This document shows positions 8,554 through 14,856 of a DNA stretch of 14,856 nucleotides, piece by piece. Each line of letters begins with the position of its first letter. Position 1 is the first letter of the stretch. The stretch is from the NCBI RefSeq assembly GCF_000003605.2, contig NW_003150756.1, positions 330,738 through 345,593 on the forward strand, in the 5' to 3' direction. The stretch comes from Saccoglossus kowalevskii (lineage: Eukaryota; Hemichordata; Enteropneusta; Harrimaniidae). Position numbers and translations under genes: made by a program. The notes under the pieces were generated by a model, which was given only the letters and a program-made list of their open reading frames with translations, was not told where the DNA came from and made no database searches.

Positions 8554-8889
8554 GTGGGTACACTGGCAACCATTCATTCGTATATATTATAAAGAATAAC
8601 ACTAACAGTTACCCCGTCCCGCATTTATTTTCGTACGCTATCTTCGCCGGCGCGGGCGTATAAGGGCCATGCATGGAGAAGGATCGTGGTAATTTTGCGT
8701 TTGTTTGAAATCCACCGAAATTATGTACTACTACCACCCTAACCTTTTCCAAGACTATCTTTGTCTAATTCTGAAGTGCATACATTGACAATAGATTCAC
8801 CGTGTATCTATATATCGGAACCAGCTGGAAAGAAATAATAATTTGATATATTGACAGAAGTCGGGGCACGGATCGAGAAGCCGTACCTA
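8554..8889 (+). other. Start of putative SLC39A11 intron 1
   Basis: After the GTGGGT donor there is no exon-like sequence before the palindrome. Nothing else is seen. The intron probably runs to beyond the window end. Confidence 0.6.
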
Positions 8890-9534
8890 CCACAGTCAGC
8901 TGGCGCACACGTGATATTAAAATAAATACGATATTTACTATATGGGGGCCGCCATCTTGAATGACACATAAAACTAAATAAGAGACAAGTTGTGAAACGC
9001 GTTTTTCAGATTCCTACAAATCAGGACAAAAATACGGTCCGTTGGGGTTATATTAAGCCAACCGATAAAAAAATTCGGCCGAATTTGGCGTTTTTGTGTG
9101 GAAAAATCCCTTGCATACAAACATCTAATTACGCGAAGAACCTAGAACACTTTCCTGGGGTATTTAAAACTAAAAATTGGCATTCCAGCTCAGCAGCCAA
9201 TCAGCGATGGCCTAACGCTTAGATGACAATTTCGGTTTCAAATACCCCGGCTTAGTGTTCTATGTTCTTCGCGTAATTAGGTGTTCGTATGCAAGGGATT
9301 TTCCCACATAAAAACGACGAATTAGGCCGAATTTTGTTATCGGTTGGCTTAATATAACCACAACGGACCGTATTTTTGTGAAAGATTGGTATTTTTGTCC
9401 TGATTTGTAGGAATCTGAAAAACGCGTTTCACAACTTGTCTCTTATTTAGTTTTATGCGTCATTCAAGATGGCGGCCCCCATATAGTAAATATCGTATTT
9501 ATTTTAATATCACGTGTGCGCCAGCTGACTGTGG
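8890..9534. mobile_element. Long palindrome / foldback-type non-autonomous element
   Basis: The left arm 8890-9179 is the near-perfect reverse complement of the right arm 9227-9534, around a 47-base loop. The outer ends read CCACAGTCAGCTGGCGCACA and its complement. In the outer 150 bases I find one mismatch; the loop-side half has more than a dozen. The right arm carries one extra 19-base piece (9379-9397) that duplicates TATTTTTG. There is no coding capacity and no clear target-site duplication: the left flank is CCGTACCTA, and the right flank runs straight into the minisatellite. The form fits a foldback element or large MITE. Confidence 0.85.
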
Positions 9535-10446
9535 GCCAATCAGATCTTGTCACGTAACATACGGCCACTCACTGAGAGGATCATGTCAAGTAATATATGG
9601 CCACTCACTGAGGGTATGGCTAATCAGATCATGTCACGTAATATATGGCCACTCACTGAGGGTATGGCCAATCAGATCATGTCACGTAATATATGACCAC
9701 TCACTGAGGGGATGGCCAATCAGATCATGTCACGTAATATATGGCCACTCACTGAGGGTATGGCCAATCAGATCATGTCACGTAATATATGACCACTCAC
9801 TGAGGGGATGGCCAATCAGATCATGTCACGTAATATATGGCCACTCACTGAAGGTATGGCCAATCAGATCATGTCACGTAATATATGACCACTCACTGAG
9901 GGGATGGCCAATCAGATCATGTTATGTAATATATGGCCATTCACTGAAGGTATGGCCAATCAGATCATGTCACGTAGTATATGACCACTCACTGAGGGTA
10001 TGGCCAATCAGATCATGTCACGTAATATATGGCCACTCACTGAGGGTATGGCCAATCAGATCATGTCACGTAATATATGACCACTCACTGAGGGGATGGC
10101 CAATCAGATCATGTTACGTAATATATGGTAATATGCTGAGGGTATGGCCAATCAGATCAAGCAAAGAAGTCTATGTTTCCTCACTGAGTGGATGACCAAC
10201 CAGATCAAATCAGGTAATATATGGCCACTCAATAATGGAATGGTTAGCCATATCATGTCTCGTAATCATATTTTCACTAATGAGGGTTATGGCCAACCAG
10301 ATCATTTCACGAAATATAGGGTAACTCACCGAGGGTATGGCCAGTCAGATAATTTCACGTAATATATAGTCACTCACTCAGAATATGGACAACCAGATGA
10401 TGTCATGTAACCTATGTACACTTACTGAAGGGATAGCCAACGAGAT
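9535..10446 (+). repeat. 48-bp minisatellite, about 19 units, with a 96-bp higher-order pattern
   Basis: The unit contains GGCCAATCAGATCATGTCAC, then GTAATATATGGCCACTCACTGAG. The array starts directly at the palindrome's right end. The first unit lacks 12 bases; units from 9602 to about 10129 are exact in length (48 bp) and nearly identical. Neighbouring units alternate between two variants (GGGTATGGCC with ATATGGCC, and GGGGATGGCC with ATATGACC), giving a 96-bp dimer. From about 10130 to 10446 seven more units become increasingly diverged and change length. Since 48 is a multiple of 3, one plus-strand frame stays open across the array; this is not a gene. Confidence 0.92.
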
Positions 10447-11453
10447 AAAAAAAAACTCAATCATGCAGCCAACCAATCAAGAATCCAGGCAACAAATTCA
10501 TTAATCAATCAATTAATTAAACAGTGAACTAAATTTCCAGTAGTCCAATCATCAAGTAAACAACCAGCTGACCAGTCAACTAACAATTTAACCGGTTGGT
10601 ATAATCCACCTTTTTAAATATTATAACTTATATACTTCGTATTTTATTATAAAATGGAATATAAAATTTCAAATCGACATTTCGCCAAAATACACATATT
10701 AAATTTAAGCCTCGAGAGTCATACAGGTGTCGTCATGGTTCTAGGTTAACTAGTTCAAACGAATGCAAACCATCAGTGCAGCCTGTGATGTGGTAACATA
10801 CAGTAAACTTGTTGTTCAATCGTATGCATTGACTGACAACTCGTCCACGTGGCCGCCTATCGGAACGCAATGTTTTCAGTTGCGCGGAATGTACTGGGAT
10901 TTAACAGACTAAAGATACAATACTTCATACGCATATTCCTTCCACAAGTTTTTAGAATATAAATAATACAAGTAACCTTTATTCAAACAACAACAACCCA
11001 CGCGCCGGGTATTATGTCGCGTGCCAACCCCGCCTAAATTAACGGACCATTCTATCTGAACGATTGAAAGGGAAACAAATGATTACTTGGCGTCGCTAAA
11101 TACTTGTGGATTGGAATTTATAGAGTATGAAAGAACATATTTCCTATTCGTACCGCTATTTCCTGCGGTATACTTTATAATTTGTGTCTGTTAGTCATCC
11201 AGGAAGTTGAGCGTGATTTATAATAAACTACATATACAATTAATCCAAATCAAGTAGTAACTTCCGCGGCTAAGCCAAACATCTATTCGCGGGAGTTGTG
11301 TCACCAGCATATTGATTTCTTACTAACTGGTGGATCTACACACCTCTCGCGCCAACTGAAGCGTCTCAGGCTGATGGGGGCGCTATTCCATTAAATGTAG
11401 ACTTCTATTCTATCATCGGCGATGCATCCGCAATTCGGACACTATGAACGGCC
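10447..11453. other. Spacer between the two minisatellite arrays
   Basis: There is no supported gene. It begins with AATCA-rich simple sequence (about 10470-10590, containing AATCAATCAATTAATTAA) and then ordinary AT-rich sequence with a few CpG-containing patches, such as 11335-11395. Confidence 0.5.
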
Positions 11454-11810
11454 GATCTGATTGACCATCCGTCAGTGAATGAACATAGACTACGTAACAT
11501 GGTCTGAATGATCCATCCCGATAGTGAGTGGTCAGAGACTATGTATTAAACAAGATCCGGTTGGCCACCTCCTCAGTGAGTGACAAAATTTGTCACGGTA
11601 CATGATCTGCTTGGCCATCCCGGGGGCCACCCTCGCGGTGAGCTTCTTCTCAGTGAGTGAACATAATCTGATTGGCCATCCCCCGAGTGCCTGCAAATCT
11701 GATTACGTAACATGATGTGATTGGACGCCCCATAAGTGAGTGAACAGATCACTGTTATAAGACAAAATCTGACCGCGTGAATTGGCCATAAATCAGTCAG
11801 TCAGTGAGTC
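11454..11810 (-). repeat. Diverged minisatellite array in inverted orientation
   Basis: About seven degenerate units read GATCTGATTGGCCATCCC, then CAGTGAGTGAACATA and often ACGTAACAT. That is the reverse complement of the 48-bp unit at 9535-10446. Units vary in length from about 45 to 65 bp. Together with the forward array it forms a mirrored pair about 1 kb apart. Confidence 0.8.
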
Positions 11811-12356
11811 CAACAACCAGCCATTCACGCAAATAATCAATCATCCAGTCTGTCAATTTTATTTAGACAATGCAGAAAATGTTAGCTTCAACGTTTATTG
11901 TTTTACATGATCTTGATAAAATAAAAAATATAAAGATCTGACTACCTAATATGGCCATTTCAGACCGCTAAATATAAACAAATACGTAATGCTGTCAACG
12001 CTTTACAATGAGAACCAACGGCATTTTCTGCAAAACGCATCGTTCAAATGGTTGGAGGAGAAAACACACTTTTTTGAATAAATTAAATGAATAAATTAAA
12101 AAATCTCTAATCAAACAATTAACGGTTGTTTTGATTGAACATGATATTGGAGAAGTCTATCTTCGGCTTCTAGTTATCCATGCCACAGAGAGGATTGTTA
12201 CAATACATTACAACTATTCACACGAACTAAAGTATACTTTACTGGCCACTCGTACGAGACAATGACGTCCACAATTTTCCGATTTTATAACCAGATTCCG
12301 CGCGTGGAATGTCGACTGCAAATACAGCCATAAATACCGTAAATGCCGGTCTTTTA
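11811..12356 (-). other. Downstream region / probable 3' UTR of the FGF gene
   Basis: No exon was seen. Minus-strand AATAAA hexamers at 11894-11899 and 11858-11863 could end the FGF transcript, giving a 3' UTR of roughly 450-500 bases that stops just before the inverted array. Otherwise nothing was recognised. Confidence 0.45.
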
Positions 12357-12659
12357 CTAGTGCAGTAATTCAACGTCTCGTGCAATAGGAAAATCGTAGA
12401 GGTATGGGACTTTCTGGGGATCAACTGCACGTGGAAGAAATTTGACTCTTCTGTATTCAGGCTTGGTCATTGCCGCATTGCTTGGTTGTCCATTTCTATC
12501 AATTGCCACGTACCAAGATGAGCGATGACCGTACAGCAAATCCGACGTTCTCTTTTGGGCGCCTTGCTTGTGATGCGGATGACGTGCGGAAGAAAATCTT
12601 AGTAACCACTCTTCTCCAAAAGGCTCCTCCTTGAAAAGACAGTCTTTACCAATTGTGCT
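12357..12659 (-). CDS. FGF last exon, C-terminal half of the trefoil
   Basis: The acceptor ATGTAG ends at 12660, entry is in phase 0, and TAG is at 12357-12359. It encodes 100 residues: the conserved CLFKE strand, EEW followed by LLRFSS where relatives have WYNTYSS, a basic His-rich insertion (ARHPHHKQGAQKR), SSWYVAIDRNGQPSN, a basic strand PEYRRVKFLPR and the tail AVDPQKVPYLYDFPIARD ending ELLH. Confidence 0.9.
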   Translation of the reverse strand, partial: STIGKDCLFKEEPFGEEWLLRFSSARHPHHKQGAQKRTSDLLYGHRSSWYVAIDRNGQPSNAAMTKPEYRRVKFLPRAVDPQKVPYLYDFPIARDVELLH

Positions 12660-13605
12660 CTACATATAATGTATAAATAATCATATTAAGTATCTAGTAA
12701 AAAAGTTAACTACAATCAAATGACAAAGAATATTAACCGTTAACATTGGACGCTGTGAGCTATCATGCTAGATGGTAGTATAATGCCCCATAGGTAAAAA
12801 AGAGAAAGAAAACATGAATTGCTGACTGACCTTTGCGTATAACTGCCCGTATTTATTCATGGCAAGATAAAGGCCGGAATCAACACCTTTCAAAATAATT
12901 GTATTTGGCTTCATGAGAAGAGAGTATTTCAATATGGCTGTGAATAAAATAGATATACTTGTAATGTAAATTTCATTGATATCAGATTTGATAAATAACA
13001 ATAAAGTTTAAATTAAACCCTCACAGTCATTGTGTGGCATTTGAATTTTGTGTAAAAAAACAGTGTATTTTATACGCGCCGTATTTGTCGCATGGGACCC
13101 ATATCAAATAGGACGCGGCGCGGTGACAATGAGCGAGTTTAAACACATTATTATAAATAGAAGCCACAAAAGTAACACGCAATTGTTATTAGTTCTTCTC
13201 CGACAATGAAGAATTTGTGGACATGTTTTGCAAGTTGAATAAAATTACTTTAACATTTTGTTTTAATAAATTTACTAAATTATCTGTATCAGTACGTTTT
13301 TTGATTAAAATATATATGGATTGCATTTCAAGTTGTCATACAAATTTTAAGTTGTTGAGATTTCGGGGCAAGTACTCAGGAGTGATGTATGTCACATTTT
13401 CATGAATACCGACATCATTTAGGTATTAGTGTGATATGGGGTGGTTCTAATTGTGTTGCAGTTTGGTCGCTCGCGAAGACGTCTTCATCCGGGGAATGAC
13501 AACGACATCGCTGCCGAATTGCATTATGGGATATACGTATATGAGTCAGTGATAGTCTCGCATCAGGAAGAATGTTGAATCGGTCTCGTCCCTCAGCAGT
13601 ATAAA
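12357..13605 (-). CDS. FGF9/16/20-like: Fibroblast growth factor, FGF9/16/20-like (5' end missing)
   Basis: Exons 13605-13537, 12937-12831 and 12659-12357 join in phase and encode 158 residues plus a split first codon, covering the beta-trefoil core. YTAEGRDRFNILPDARL aligns with the first strands of FGF1/FGF2 without a gap. VDSGLYLAMNKYGQLY is the central FGF motif. Then come CLFKEEPF, WYVAIDRNGQP and KFLPRAVDPQKVPYLY. The VDPxKVPxLY tail is typical of the FGF9/16/20 group. Intron phases (1, then 0) and a middle exon of 107 nt (104 in vertebrates) match the classic FGF structure. Family role: secreted heparin-binding ligand of FGF receptor tyrosine kinases. Odd points: Thr replaces the usual Cys after the first Tyr, Ala replaces the turn Gly, YNTY is replaced by LLRF, and there is an insertion of about 13 residues before WYVAI. 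Confidence 0.9.
12831..12937 (-). CDS. FGF middle exon
   Basis: The acceptor TATTTTATTCACAG ends at 12938 and the donor is AAAG|GTCAGT. The exon is 107 nt, phase 1 in and phase 0 out. It encodes ILKYSLLMKPNTIILKGVD, then SGLYLAMNKYGQLYAK. The GVDSGLYLxMNxxGxLY motif is decisive for the family. It is one codon longer than the vertebrate FGF9 exon 2. Confidence 0.92.
12938..13536 (-). other. FGF intron, with paired TATA-like motifs
   Basis: This 599-bp intron runs from GTATAT to CACAG. It contains a GC-rich patch at about 13073-13135 flanked by a minus-strand TATAAAATA (13066-13074) and a plus-strand TATAAATA (13152-13159). No exon was recognised. Confidence 0.6.
13537..13605 (-). CDS. FGF exon with first core strands
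   Basis: This is a 69-nt exon. The acceptor TTTACTTTAG ends at 13606 and the donor ATAC|GTATAT starts at 13536, with phase 1 at both ends, which fits the middle exon. It encodes YTAEGRDRFNILPDARLS then LTHI. Compared with FGF1, the Tyr, the Gly, the ILPD and the following Arg/Leu strand line up gap-free. The open frame continues seven codons upstream of the acceptor to a TAA, so translation cannot begin here and an upstream exon is required. An alternative acceptor eight bases further upstream would add FTL. Confidence 0.7.
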
Positions 13606-14856
13606 CTAAAGTAAATTCTTTTTAACATAAACACGCGTTACTGGGTTTGGGAGAATAGCGCTCTATTTGACAGGGATGTAAAAACTGCCGTCAATGCACG
13701 TAAAAAATACAGTATTCTTGTCGTGAGTAGCGAATTGTCCGTGTGATGACTTGAATCTTCTCTAATGAAGTCTATAAATGAAACTAGCATCTGTTTGTCC
13801 CTCAAATAAACAAATGAAAAAAAAGGTGCACAGAACAAATAACCTGTATTTTCAAGGTCCATGATTTAACCACATCTCATTGAACTTAAATATATTGACC
13901 CGGCCATAAGCTCAAGATCGAATCAGGCGGGATAAAACTTAAAATTAACAAAATAATTTGTGACATGTGCTATAAGTATATTGATCTACGTATAGCTCAC
14001 TTTGATATATCTAAGAAGGTTGTCTAGTCGTTTATAAAAAAATACGAAAAAACATTTCTCTTCGTTGTTAAAAGTGACAAAAATTGATTGATTCATGTAT
14101 GTTTGTTAGAAATTGTTTTGAAACACGCAGTAAGACAAAAGGAAATTGTTGTCAGCACAGTTTCCTTTGTACAATTCACTTTGATCAATGTTTAACGAAT
14201 TTTGTGTGATCTTGTTTTCATTTGTGGTCTAGTAGATATTTCAATTTCCGCTGGGGAAGAATACGTTACTGTAACAAATTGTATCATTGTTCGGATGCAA
14301 TTATACGGCGGGTACGTGATTGTGTACTATTCTATCAGTTTCTTTCGTTTTTATGCATTACAATTTGAACACTTTTTTTCCCTTTGCAATTAGTGTACTG
14401 TAAAAACGTTCACGTAATTTACGCCCACCAAAATACTTGACGAAATGACGTGTTTAACTCGCGGTGATCAGTTTAGCGTGTACCGTTGACACTTTGATGT
14501 CGGTATCTTGGATGTCGGCGACTAATTTGTACGCAATATTGAAAGAATTCGCTGTAACACATTCCAGCATACATGAACATGACAAGTAGCATTTTCTCAC
14601 ATTTTTTTGGCCCACTCATCCCCGTAGACTCAATTTGGAATTCGTTTTTCAACACACCCAAAAGACTTTAAGTAAAAAAAAAAAGTATAATATCGGGTTC
14701 CGAAAAAGAATGGTGAAAATAATGCAATTTTGTCGGTTCACGAATTTGTGGGCCAACACAAACATTCCAGCCGTTCCGATGTCCATGACTATTCGCCGCG
14801 TTTACCTGGAATGTAGCTTTCCATTATGAGCGTTTGGTTTAATCATAACGTGCGCT
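13606..14856 (-). other. Upstream part of the FGF gene, 5' exon not resolved
   Basis: The missing 5' FGF exon must lie here or beyond the window. Two tiny minus-strand starts end in donors of the required phase: ATG at 13862 (MDLENT, donor CAG|GTTATT at 13843) and ATG at 14824 (MESYIP, donor CAG|GTAAAC at 14805). Neither resembles a known FGF N terminus. No signal peptide was found. Nothing else was recognised. Confidence 0.35.

Noticed and set aside
9602-10129. CRISPR array
   Set aside because: The units are contiguous near-identical 48-mers with no unique spacers, and the setting is an animal genome with introns.
9455-10195. A 246-residue plus-strand open frame made of repeated 16-residue units
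   Set aside because: It is the 48-bp minisatellite read in a frame that happens to lack stops; 48 is divisible by three, so one stop-free unit keeps the frame open. It starts inside the palindrome arm and has no protein-like composition.
12239-12430. A 63-codon minus-strand frame overlapping the FGF last exon
   Set aside because: It is a different frame of the same bases. The FGF frame has the family motifs and the natural stop at 12357.
13638-13862. A 74-codon minus-strand frame as an FGF leader exon or separate gene
   Set aside because: The full frame resembles nothing in the FGF family and ends without a donor. Only its first six codons are kept as a weak candidate, because a phase-1 donor follows them.
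14473-14829. Opposed 62-64 codon frames near the right edge
   Set aside because: There is no family resemblance, and low-complexity Lys-rich sequence comes from an A-rich tract. Treated as chance.
1-14856. tRNA, rRNA or other structured RNA genes
   Set aside because: I looked for B-box-like GGTTCGA patterns and long structured GC-rich segments and found none that fold as a tRNA. A covariance-model scan would be needed to exclude small RNAs.

Overview
The window is animal nuclear DNA. It is AT-rich, its genes are split by introns with GT/AG borders and polypyrimidine acceptors, and it carries intronic repeats. The protein fragments look bilaterian; an invertebrate, possibly a non-vertebrate deuterostome, is my guess, but no species can be named from the sequence. 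Most open frames here are chance frames. The real coding content is short exons that I joined by phase and by family resemblance.

Layout. (1) 1-4345, plus strand: the last four coding exons of a LENG8 orthologue (SAC3/GANP-domain, yeast Thp3 family), with the stop at 3353-3355 and a long 3' UTR. A 157-bp tandem duplication lies in the first intron. The last intron holds two possible in-frame alternative coding pieces: a 117-nt extension behind a very strong donor, and a 15-nt microexon. (2) 4346-5500: intergenic, with fragments that look like old mobile DNA. (3) 5501-7271, minus strand: a small gene I do not recognise, with two phase-matched exons giving 133 aa and a strong Kozak start, plus a further candidate terminal exon at 5501-5812. 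(4) 7272-8445: a CpG-containing intergenic segment between divergent genes. (5) 8446-8553, plus: first coding exon of SLC39A11 (zinc transporter ZIP11). No later ZIP11 exon was found, so everything downstream is probably its first intron. (6) 8890-11810, inside that putative intron: a 645-bp near-perfect palindrome, directly followed by a roughly 19-copy 48-bp minisatellite, and about 1 kb later a diverged copy of the same minisatellite in inverted orientation. (7) 12357-13605, minus: a fibroblast growth factor gene of FGF9/16/20 type, with three coding exons. Its 5' end is unresolved and it is probably nested antisense inside ZIP11 intron 1.

The genes do not form a pathway. The links are positional: the unknown gene and ZIP11 are divergent and may share a promoter region, and the FGF gene lies antisense within the ZIP11 transcription unit. 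Most noteworthy are the FGF gene with its derived core and extra 5' intron, the two in-frame optional pieces of LENG8, and the palindrome plus mirrored minisatellite structure.
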